Shown one piece after another: positions 1-6,223 of a stretch of 7,883 nt of DNA. Within the stretch, counting starts at the first letter, position 1. Every line of letters begins with the position of its first letter. Made by a program: the position numbers and the translations under genes. The DNA is from an uncultured bacterium (lineage in GTDB: Bacteria; DUMJ01): positions 1 through 7,883 of the forward strand of contig CALGNK010000009.1 in assembly GCA_937958695.1 (NCBI GenBank), given 5' to 3'. The notes beneath the pieces are model-generated. The model was not told the origin of the DNA. It saw nothing but the letters and a program-made list of their open reading frames with translations, and did no database searches.

Positions 1-80
1 TCCTTCTTGCCATTTATCACCCTAGAAACAGTCATAGCTGAAACTCCAGCCTTTTTAGCTACATCATATATGGTTGGCAT
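1..80 (-). CDS. LacI-family transcriptional regulator, N-terminal fragment (cut by window edge)
   Basis: Only the first 26 codons are present; the gene runs off the left edge. The translation begins MPTIYDVAKKAGVSAMTVSR and continues VINGKK, which is the LacI/GalR-family N-terminal helix-turn-helix: the IYDVAKKAGVS scaffold helix, then a recognition helix ending TVSRVIN. The residues at the positions that read the operator in LacI (Tyr17, Gln18) are Ala and Met here. The missing part should hold the hinge helix and a periplasmic-binding-protein-like sugar-sensing domain (family knowledge). I chose the ATG at 80 because it gives the canonical N-terminus and follows a purine-rich Shine-Dalgarno stretch (GGGAGG at 89-84). 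An in-frame ATG at 95 would add MRGRR but has no ribosome binding site. It is the last gene seen in a sugar-transport locus, so local control of that locus is likely but inferred. Confidence 0.93.
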   Translation of the reverse strand, partial: MPTIYDVAKKAGVSAMTVSRVINGKK

Positions 81-102
81 TCTCCTCCCTCTCATTCTAT
101 AC

Positions 103-114
103 GTTACTAGTAAC
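103..114. promoter_or_regulatory. Perfect 12-bp palindrome, candidate operator of the LacI-family gene
   Basis: GTTACTAGTAAC equals its own reverse complement over all 12 bases. It begins directly after the -10 box and spans the predicted transcription start, a position where a bound repressor would block initiation. This suggests autoregulation. One reservation: well-known LacI/PurR/CcpA-type operators have a central CpG where the hinge helices insert, whereas the centre here is TpA within CTAG. I found no second copy of the 12-mer in the window, and the visible 88 bases upstream of the transporter operon do not contain it. Confidence 0.5.
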
Positions 115-142
115 AATATAGCAAAAAATTTTTATGTGTCAA
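115..142 (-). promoter_or_regulatory. Sigma-70-type promoter for the LacI-family gene
   Basis: Reading the minus strand, a perfect -35 box TTGACA (142-137) is followed by a 16-base spacer and a -10 box TATATT (120-115) with one mismatch to consensus. Transcription should start near 108, leaving a leader of about 28 nt before the ATG at 80. The promoter lies just after the stop codon of the UroD-like gene (176), so the regulator can be expressed independently of the upstream operon. No terminator is visible between that stop codon and this promoter, so readthrough is also possible. Confidence 0.75.
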
Positions 143-175
143 GAGTTTCCCCTAGCCAAATTATACTAAACATTT

Positions 176-1255
176 CTAGTACAAACTATTCTCATAAAAT
201 ATCTGTAACGCATACTTATAAGTATCAAAATTAACTGTTGGCGGGATAGAATGATCTGAATGAAAGAAGTATGAAATTCTCATCCTCTTCAATTCAGTTA
301 ACTTTGATAATATCTCTTCTCTTATCTTTTCTGGGTTATTTGTACTTAATGGAACAACATTAATGTTTCCCATATATGATAACTTATTCCCATAAATCTT
401 TGCTATTTCTACTATATTACATCCAGCCTTAGCCTCCATTGGCTGTAGACAATCAAATCCAACTTCAATAAAAAGCGGAATTGCCTTCCTTATATCGCCA
501 CAGGAATGTAATATTACAGAAAGTCCATAAGATTTGAAAAATTCTACAAGTTCCCTTACGTAAGGTATTATCAATTCTGACAAGACCTTAGGAGAGCAAA
601 ATAGACCATTACTGTATCCATAATCTTCATAAAAGAAAAATCCATCTGGAAGTCCGACCTTTTGAAAGAGAAGTTCAAAATGTTTTATAAGATGCTCCAA
701 ATAGACTTGGCAGAAGTCTTTTATCCATTCAGGATCAAGGAGTAATGCAGGAAGAAAGTTCTGGTCCCCAATGGTAGCCCTCATATGCTCAAAAAACCCC
801 ATATGTCCAAATACAGCAAACTTTTTCTTCTCTCTAGCTAGACTTAGATTTTGTCTAACTTCATCTAAATTACCAAGTCTCTCTTCTCTAACCTCTAAAA
901 GAGGCTCCCTATATTCCTTCCATTTCTCAGGTGTTGTTACCTCAAAATCTATATGTTCTGGAGTACCAGATTTATGCTTCCAGAACTTTAATGTAGCCCC
1001 TCTCCCATCCTTTATAATCTGCCATTCTTCAGTCTCTTTAATGATCTCCCTCCTACCCATAAATGGTTCTGTATTGAACCAACCGCCGCAAGGGAATATA
1101 TCGTAATCAAAATAAATCTCTGGCCTCTCACCTTCTGGATATCCCTGTTTGGGCCAGTAATCTCTCAAAGTCTCAGGCCAGAAATGTTCAAAAAGCCCCA
1201 TTCTATCTGGAATTTCCTTATTCAGCAGAGCCTTTACCCTTTCGTAAGAAGTCAT
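176..1255 (-). CDS. Uroporphyrinogen decarboxylase-superfamily protein (MtaA/CmuA-like), probably not in heme synthesis
   Basis: This 359-residue protein has the UroD/corrinoid methyltransferase TIM-barrel fold pattern. It opens with MTSYERVKALLNKEIPDRMG, the usual start of UroD-like proteins. It carries HSCGD at 250-254, then a GFDCLQPMEAKAG segment (266-278), a YMGNIN strand (294-299) and SDHSIPP (333-339). In MtaA-type enzymes an H-x-C pair plus a later Cys binds the zinc that activates a thiol methyl acceptor (family knowledge). Here H250 and C252 fit the pair, but the later region has H332 and H335 rather than Cys. The RQAGR motif of true heme-pathway UroD is absent from the N-terminus. 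The start is supported by GAGGGGG (1270-1264) eight bases upstream. It lies 134 bases beyond the large hydrolase-like gene and is followed by the LacI-family gene, so a catabolic role is likelier than tetrapyrrole synthesis. The substrate is unknown. Confidence 0.85.
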   Translation of the reverse strand: MTSYERVKALLNKEIPDRMGLFEHFWPETLRDYWPKQGYPEGERPEIYFDYDIFPCGGWFNTEPFMGRREIIKETEEWQIIKDGRGATLKFWKHKSGTPEHIDFEVTTPEKWKEYREPLLEVREERLGNLDEVRQNLSLAREKKKFAVFGHMGFFEHMRATIGDQNFLPALLLDPEWIKDFCQVYLEHLIKHFELLFQKVGLPDGFFFYEDYGYSNGLFCSPKVLSELIIPYVRELVEFFKSYGLSVILHSCGDIRKAIPLFIEVGFDCLQPMEAKAGCNIVEIAKIYGNKLSYMGNINVVPLSTNNPEKIREEILSKLTELKRMRISYFFHSDHSIPPTVNFDTYKYALQIFYENSLY

Positions 1256-1326
1256 AAAATAAACCCCCTCATTGGTATTCTATTACTTATTTTAAACCTA
1301 TTTACATTTTGACTAAGTTTAAAATC

Positions 1327-1381
1327 ATACCACCTAGATGCTTATTTACTAAAAATTAATCAATTCACATCTAGGTGGTAT
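1327..1381. repeat. Perfect 14-bp inverted repeat with 27-base loop in the gap after the large gene
   Basis: The arms ATACCACCTAGATG (1327-1340) and CATCTAGGTGGTAT (1368-1381) match over all 14 bases around an AT-rich 27-base spacer. In the minus-strand transcript the structure begins 8 bases after the stop codon of the large gene. It is followed only by GATTTTAAAC, a weak U-run, and the loop is long for an intrinsic terminator. It may be a leaky terminator, an mRNA-protecting or processing hairpin, or two facing protein-binding half-sites. Each arm contains CACCTAGATG, itself almost palindromic about CTAG. The rest of the 1256-1389 gap holds the ribosome binding site of the UroD-like gene; only weak promoter-like hexamers are visible there (for example TAGAAT at 1285-1280). 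Confidence 0.6.
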
Positions 1382-1389
1382 TCTACAGA

Positions 1390-4299
1390 TTAAGTTATAC
1401 TCTTTATCAATTTCCCTTCATTTAACCAAACTATATCGCTGTATACCTCATCCCAATCTCTATAAATACTATCAAAGCAAACTTTAATATTTTCTGAGTC
1501 TTTCACAGCATCAAATACTCCCTTTATCTTTTCAGAAAATTCTGACTTGTATATAGGATCATGAACATCATAAAATTGTCCATATATATCTTCTAACGGT
1601 GTACTCAAAAGAACTATTTCTACCTCTTTTATATATTTTTTAGGATCTTCTCCTAAGGCTAAGCAGTGAGATACGTTTAGTGCAGGTATCAAGTTTTTTA
1701 TATTTAAACTTCTAACAAACTCTAATACTTCCTTCATACTCTTACGCCATCTTCTCCATGGATTATTTTGTAAATGAATCTTAATCCCATATTCAGAAGC
1801 TATCTGAGCTATCTCACTCATATTTCTTCTAAACATATCTTCTGCTTCTTCTCTAGAAACCCAATTTTCAGCATTCCTGTGAAGGGAGAAGATTACATCT
1901 TTTACATTCATAAACTGTACCTTCTTAAAAACTCCTTCTAAAGTCAGTTTAGTCTTTTCATATCTTGAAGGAATATTATCTAGTAAAGTAAGATCAGGAT
2001 AAAAGTTCAAAAGTGGAGAAAAGTCTATAATAACTTCTATCCCTTGCCTCTTGATAAATTCTGCTTCATATTTTAACGACTCTATATCCCTATCTATAAA
2101 ATATCCTGCATCTATCTTTACACTATCGAAATATTGACCGAAAGTAGGTCTAGATAATATCTCCTCCTTCAGGGAGGAAATATTCCTAAAAGAGAATACT
2201 CTATTCTTAGACTTATCTTGGAATGATAGCTTTGGTTTAATCTCTATATTTGAATCCTTTATTTTTATCTTAAATATCCTAACCTCCCTAGATTCTATAC
2301 CGTAGTCATATCCTTCCCCAATATCTCTATACGTTACTCTAACATTTTGAGGATAATAACCTCTAGTATCTGGCGAAGGACCATCTATCTTTAGTTCTTC
2401 TATTTGTTCAATCTCTCCTATCTTTACCTTTATATTAAAAGGCTGAGTCTCGTCAGTATTATTACTAACAGATAAGGTCAATACCTTTCCTTCTTCTGCT
2501 AGAGCTACGCAATATTGCAAATCTCTATTATCTAGATCGACAATTACCTCCTCACTAAATATATCGTTAAGATATGCCTTAATAACATTGAGGAAATCAT
2601 AAACTAATGGTATCTCCTTCTCCGGTGAATTATATAATATTATCTCTCCCTTTACTTTTGAAACAATCCCAAATGGCGCACAAATAATATCTACTTTACC
2701 CATACCTTTTGTTATTCTAACTATAAGAGGGAAGTTTTCTGCTGTAGCTATTATCTTTGGTTCTTGTAAAAATCTAACTTTCCTTATACTAAAGGGCTTT
2801 TCTTCATATTTACTACCCATATAACTAGCTTCATTAACGGTAAATATCTCATCTTCTATAGAATCTATCCAAAACAATTTTAAAAATTCTTTATCATTTG
2901 TTAACTGGTCTAAGCTCAATATAATATGTCCTCCTTTTTCTACATATTTCAAAAGTTTATCTACCGTTTCCAAATCTAGTTTTATCTCTCCAACTATGAA
3001 AATTTTATTATAAATATTCAATACCTCTTCTCTAGCATCAGAAAAAATCACATCAAAACTATCACCATAAGGGGTAGATGTTAGAAAGCCCCTTTCATCC
3101 CTGAAAAAGCCAGAATTTTCGTATCCGGGATAAAGCATATTAAATAATGCATGTATTTGGTAATCTCCAGACCTATAAGGTAAATTCCCCCAAATCTTAT
3201 ATACCTCATTAGTATATAGATGCCTTGGAAATGTCCAACCATTAAAAAAGTCCATAAAAATAGCTATAGGTGTATACAATACTCCAGGTCTACCATATTT
3301 TTCTACAAATTCCACAGCTTTTGCTTGAATCTCTCCTACCGGAGAAAGTTCAGCCTTGGAAGAATCTTTTTGAAATGGTACCTCTTCCCCCTTAATTCTT
3401 TTTTCGGTATTGTCATTTGTTAACCAACTTTGTTCAAAACCCAAGATTTCACAATTGTACATATACTCAGTATATAGAAGCCTCTTTAATAGGCTTAAAC
3501 TTGTACCGCTTTCTGGCCCAAATTTGTATCCATCTATGTCTTTACCTTCTGACTCATAGCATTTATAACCCCACCTGTTCCATACAGAAACATTACCAAA
3601 AAGTAGAATTCCGTATTGTTTACTTGCCCCTCTTAAGAAAGAAAACCAGACGTTAACATTGGGTAAAGCCTGTCCAGATTCTTCTCCTAGGATGATACTA
3701 TCTCCCTCTTTAGCAAAATAATGGCCAAAGTTTAAAGAGCAGAGGACTGCTAAATGATGGTATAAATCGTCTCCTAAAGCTTCGAAAAATCTTGAAAAGT
3801 TAAAATACTGTCTTTTAAGGTCTCTATAAGAAGGACACATCAAGGGAGCATAACCGCCTATATATCTTCCATCTTGCTCACCATTATCAAGTCCAAGAAA
3901 GTGATTCCCTAATGCCTCTTTCATATATTTAATAGCTTCTTCAGGAGGTCTATATTGACCCCAAGACTGACGTGTTGGATCGCTCCCAGGAACATATCCC
4001 CAAAAGTCAAAAAGATATAATCCTCTAGACTTGATTTCATCCACTAACTCTTTAAAGTTCTTAGCAAATAGAGTATTACAGAATGGCCATATAATATTTC
4101 CAAGTTTTAGCCTTTTTGTATATATTTCCAGATCTTCTTTGTAATTAACTATTTCTCCATCTTTTATGGTAAAAACTCTAAATGTTGTAAATTGAATCTT
4201 ATTCTCTAAGTCCTCTCTTGTAACAACCTTTACAGGTCTTTTTTTATACTCAGGATAACTTTCCGGCTCTACTAAATACATATAAGCTTTATATTTCAA
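1390..4299 (-). CDS. Large multidomain protein: glycoside-hydrolase-like N-terminal half plus xylose-isomerase-like C-terminal TIM barrel
   Basis: About 969 residues, and not assigned to a named family. No signal peptide or membrane segment is seen, so it is probably cytoplasmic. Residue numbers are from the proposed TTG start at 4299. Residues ~55-395 look like a GH42/GH-A-type barrel with conserved-looking acidic motifs: LGLDNGEQDG (136-145), LGEESG (204-209) and GPESG (261-265). Residues ~415-580 resemble the GATase1-like domain of GH42-type enzymes (NKIFIVGEI, then GGHIILSLD). Residues ~580-685 are strand-rich, as in an accessory beta domain. Residues ~715-969 match the sugar-isomerase/epimerase (AP endonuclease 2) barrel: NMSEIAQIASEYGIKIHLQN, then LNVSHCLALGEDP. 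In that barrel the usual metal ligands Glu and Asp appear as Gln844 and Asn875. The gene lies just after the transporter genes, so the imported sugar or a derivative is the likely substrate. Its exact reaction is unknown. An upstream in-frame TTG at 4314 would add five residues but would consume the Shine-Dalgarno. Confidence 0.7.
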   Translation of the reverse strand: MKYKAYMYLVEPESYPEYKKRPVKVVTREDLENKIQFTTFRVFTIKDGEIVNYKEDLEIYTKRLKLGNIIWPFCNTLFAKNFKELVDEIKSRGLYLFDFWGYVPGSDPTRQSWGQYRPPEEAIKYMKEALGNHFLGLDNGEQDGRYIGGYAPLMCPSYRDLKRQYFNFSRFFEALGDDLYHHLAVLCSLNFGHYFAKEGDSIILGEESGQALPNVNVWFSFLRGASKQYGILLFGNVSVWNRWGYKCYESEGKDIDGYKFGPESGTSLSLLKRLLYTEYMYNCEILGFEQSWLTNDNTEKRIKGEEVPFQKDSSKAELSPVGEIQAKAVEFVEKYGRPGVLYTPIAIFMDFFNGWTFPRHLYTNEVYKIWGNLPYRSGDYQIHALFNMLYPGYENSGFFRDERGFLTSTPYGDSFDVIFSDAREEVLNIYNKIFIVGEIKLDLETVDKLLKYVEKGGHIILSLDQLTNDKEFLKLFWIDSIEDEIFTVNEASYMGSKYEEKPFSIRKVRFLQEPKIIATAENFPLIVRITKGMGKVDIICAPFGIVSKVKGEIILYNSPEKEIPLVYDFLNVIKAYLNDIFSEEVIVDLDNRDLQYCVALAEEGKVLTLSVSNNTDETQPFNIKVKIGEIEQIEELKIDGPSPDTRGYYPQNVRVTYRDIGEGYDYGIESREVRIFKIKIKDSNIEIKPKLSFQDKSKNRVFSFRNISSLKEEILSRPTFGQYFDSVKIDAGYFIDRDIESLKYEAEFIKRQGIEVIIDFSPLLNFYPDLTLLDNIPSRYEKTKLTLEGVFKKVQFMNVKDVIFSLHRNAENWVSREEAEDMFRRNMSEIAQIASEYGIKIHLQNNPWRRWRKSMKEVLEFVRSLNIKNLIPALNVSHCLALGEDPKKYIKEVEIVLLSTPLEDIYGQFYDVHDPIYKSEFSEKIKGVFDAVKDSENIKVCFDSIYRDWDEVYSDIVWLNEGKLIKSIT

Positions 4300-4305
4300 T
4301 CTGAA

Positions 4306-4312
4306 CACCTCC
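4306..4312 (-). promoter_or_regulatory. Ribosome binding site that sets a TTG start for the large gene
   Basis: The minus strand reads GGAGGTG at 4312-4306, then six bases, then TTG at 4299-4297. This near-perfect anti-16S match and its spacing favour the TTG at 4299. Opening the frame at the TTG at 4314 puts the Shine-Dalgarno inside codons 1-3. The first in-frame ATG (4281) is too far downstream. The resulting gap to the upstream permease stop is 28 bases. Confidence 0.7.
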
Positions 4313-4327
4313 AATTTAACATTTCCT

Positions 4328-5203
4328 TCATCCTTTTATTGCCCCAATCATAATTCCTTTAATAAAATATCTCTGTATAAAAGGATAAGCTATTAAAACA
4401 GGAATCATACTTATAATTAAAGTTGCTGCTTGCACACTTTGTGATGGGATAGGTATAGCTCCATATTCTCTCAATCCTAAAAACTCTTTACCTATAGCCA
4501 TAACTACGATATCTCTAAGTATAATAGTAAGAGGAAACTTAGTATCATCGGTTAAAAAGATTAAAGGAGTAAAATAGTCATTCCATATACCAATAGCAAT
4601 GAAAAGAGACATTACCGCTATTATTGGGGTAGAAAGAGGGAAAACTATTCTAAATAAGATCTGTAGGTCATTGGCCCCATCTATCTGAGCGGACTCAATA
4701 AGACTCGGATGAATAGTTGATTGAAAAAATGTACGAACAATAATTATATTCCACGCACTAAGTGCCCCTGGGATAACCATTGCCCATAAGGTATTTAATA
4801 ATCCCAAAGCACGAACAACAAGAAAGTATGGTACTAATCCTCCACTAAAGAGCATTGTAAATGTAATTAAGAAGGTAAAAAGGTTACGTCCGGGAAAGTT
4901 AGGACGCGAAAGAGGATAACTAGTAATTAATAAAAGAAATAATCTTACCACAGTTCCAATTGATGTATAAACAGTTGAATTCCAATAAGACCTCCATATC
5001 CTAGGGCTTTCTATTACTTTTTTATAAGCAGAAAAATTAAGACCTACCGGAAATAACATAACTTCACCCTTAGTAACAGCACTCGGATGACTAACTGACA
5101 CAGAGACTGTATATATAAATGGATATACAACAATAAAAGTAATAATCCCTAAAAGAAATATATTAAAGTAATCAAAAATTCTTGATTCACCCTTTATCCT
5201 CAT
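4328..5203 (-). CDS. Carbohydrate ABC transporter permease, YtcP/LplC type (MalG-like half)
   Basis: This 291-residue inner-membrane protein has about six hydrophobic segments, roughly residues 13-35, 78-98, 108-128, 135-157, 192-210 and 258-276. The cytoplasmic EAA loop that docks on the ATPase is clear: ESAQIDGAN at 170-178, followed by IVFPLSTP at 186-193. The C-terminus YPFIQRYFIKGIMIGAIKG is characteristic of YtcP/LplC-type permeases of the MalG class (family knowledge). It pairs with the preceding LplB-type permease to form the translocation pore. The ATG is preceded by GAGGTG, with only 13 bases after the tandem TAATAA stop of the first permease, consistent with one operon and possible translational coupling. 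It is intact and of usual length. The substrate cannot be read from the sequence; family members import oligosaccharides or modified sugars. Confidence 0.93.
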   Translation of the reverse strand: MRIKGESRIFDYFNIFLLGIITFIVVYPFIYTVSVSVSHPSAVTKGEVMLFPVGLNFSAYKKVIESPRIWRSYWNSTVYTSIGTVVRLFLLLITSYPLSRPNFPGRNLFTFLITFTMLFSGGLVPYFLVVRALGLLNTLWAMVIPGALSAWNIIIVRTFFQSTIHPSLIESAQIDGANDLQILFRIVFPLSTPIIAVMSLFIAIGIWNDYFTPLIFLTDDTKFPLTIILRDIVVMAIGKEFLGLREYGAIPIPSQSVQAATLIISMIPVLIAYPFIQRYFIKGIMIGAIKG

Positions 5204-5216
5204 TTTTCACCTCTTA

Positions 5217-6149
5217 TTACCAAAGACTGGTTTCACTTATTCTTCTAGCTATACTATTTGTAAGCATTATGGTTATTAACCCCACAACGGACTGAAACAA
5301 CCCCACAGCTGTACCTAAACTGAGATTGGGAGCTCCATCTATCCCTGCAATTCCCCTCCTATATACAAAGGTCCCTATGACATCAGCAGTTTCATATGTC
5401 ATAGGATTGTATAAAAGCAAAATCAAATCAATCCCTACAGAGAGAATATGTCCCATACTCAATATTAAAAGTATAGTAATGGTAGGGGTTAAGCCAGGTA
5501 ATGTGATAAATCTAACCCTTTGCCACCTATTCGCCCCATCAATAATAGCTGCTTCATACAAAGTTGGATCAATACTTGTTAAAGCGGCTAGATATATAAT
5601 AGCACTATACCCCAAGTTTTTCCAGATATTAGCGGTAATATATATACTTCTAAAATATTCTGGTTTAGTTAGAAAATATACAGACTCTCTCCCAAACCAT
5701 TTATTAAGAATTATATTTATAATACCTGAAGATGGTGATAAAAACTGTACTATCAAACCGGCTATTATCGGCATAGAAAGAAAGAAGGGGAAATAAGTAA
5801 CTGTCTGAATGAATCTTTTATAAATTTCACTATTCAATTCATTGAGAAGTAAGGCAAAGATTATAGGTATAGGAAAGCCAAATATTAATCCATATATATT
5901 TAGTAGCAAGGTGTTTCTTATCAGTCTCCAAGCATATGGTCCAGAAAAGAAATCATAAAAATGCTTCAAGCCTACCCAAGGACTTTCAAATATACCAAGC
6001 CAGGGACTGTAGTTTTTAAAGGCTATAATTATCCCCCCCATAGGAATGTAAGAGAAGATTATAAAATAAAGTAACCCTGGCAAAAACATAAGTAAAAGAT
6101 ATCTATTGGGCCAAAATCTTCTATTCCACCAGTATTTGACATTTATCAT
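5217..6149 (-). CDS. Carbohydrate ABC transporter permease, LplB type (MalF-like half)
   Basis: This 310-residue inner-membrane permease matches the LplB family in length and layout. A basic N-terminal stretch with NRRFWPNR is followed by a first membrane segment (~17-34) and the periplasmic-side PMGGIIIAFKNYSPWLGIF region typical of LplB proteins. The remaining membrane segments lie at roughly 79-103, 118-137, 168-190, 222-247 and 278-298. The EAA loop is intact: YEAAIIDGANRW at 198-209, then ITLPGLTP at 215-222. The start ATG is preceded by AAGGAG with an 11-base spacer, slightly long. It is separated from the binding-protein gene by 74 bases that contain a strong hairpin, and is followed after 13 bases by the second permease. 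No ABC ATPase gene is present in the window, so an ATPase encoded elsewhere, as with MsmX-type shared ATPases, is inferred. Confidence 0.94.
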   Translation of the reverse strand: MINVKYWWNRRFWPNRYLLLMFLPGLLYFIIFSYIPMGGIIIAFKNYSPWLGIFESPWVGLKHFYDFFSGPYAWRLIRNTLLLNIYGLIFGFPIPIIFALLLNELNSEIYKRFIQTVTYFPFFLSMPIIAGLIVQFLSPSSGIINIILNKWFGRESVYFLTKPEYFRSIYITANIWKNLGYSAIIYLAALTSIDPTLYEAAIIDGANRWQRVRFITLPGLTPTITILLILSMGHILSVGIDLILLLYNPMTYETADVIGTFVYRRGIAGIDGAPNLSLGTAVGLFQSVVGLITIMLTNSIARRISETSLW

Positions 6150-6182
6150 ACTCTTAAGGTCTCCTTCTTTAAGAAATTAAGT

Positions 6183-6211
6183 AGGGACCTACTAGTCTTC
6201 AGTAGGTCCCT
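6183..6211 (-). terminator. Intercistronic hairpin between binding-protein and permease genes (partial terminator or stabiliser)
   Basis: AGGGACCTACT (6183-6193) and AGTAGGTCCCT (6201-6211) pair perfectly over 11 bases around a 7-base loop. Two further pairs are possible past a one-base bulge (6181-6182 with 6213-6214). On the minus-strand transcript it starts 12 bases after the binding-protein stop codon. The bases that follow (ACTTAATTTCTT) form only a broken U-run, so full termination is doubtful. Hairpins here commonly let the binding protein be made in excess over the permeases, by protecting the upstream message or by partial termination (for example malE-malF); that role is inferred. 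Confidence 0.75.
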
Positions 6212-6223
6212 TACGAAAACCTT

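Noticed and set aside
7-234. Plus-strand open frame of 75 codons
   Set aside because: It runs antisense through the LacI-type start, its promoter and the end of the UroD-like gene; there is no ribosome binding site or recognisable protein feature.
771-1106. Plus-strand open frame of 111 codons
   Set aside because: It lies wholly antisense to the well-supported UroD-like gene, and its Ser/Leu/Phe-rich translation is typical of an antisense shadow.
1256-1326. Separate promoter for the UroD-like gene
   Set aside because: TAAAAT and TAGAAT can serve as -10 boxes, but the matching -35 positions agree with consensus at only two or three of six bases, too weak to annotate.
2326-2338. 13-base exact repeat TCTATACGTTACT shared with 96-108 beside the LacI-type operator
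   Set aside because: It falls inside coding sequence, does not complete the palindrome, and one 13-base match in an AT-biased window of this size is expected by chance.
3220-3656. Two short plus-strand open frames opposite the large gene
   Set aside because: Both are antisense to conserved-looking motifs of the large protein and have no ribosome binding sites or family features.
4296-4322. Eight-codon minus-strand mini-frame (ATG at 4322, TGA overlapping the TTG at 4299) as a possible leader peptide
   Set aside because: The AAGGA before it is too close to the ATG for good initiation, and such short frames are common by chance.
5326-5796. Plus-strand open frame of 156 codons
   Set aside because: It is antisense to the LplB-type permease, whose EAA loop and membrane segments are clear; the hydrophobic look is a mirror of the permease codons.
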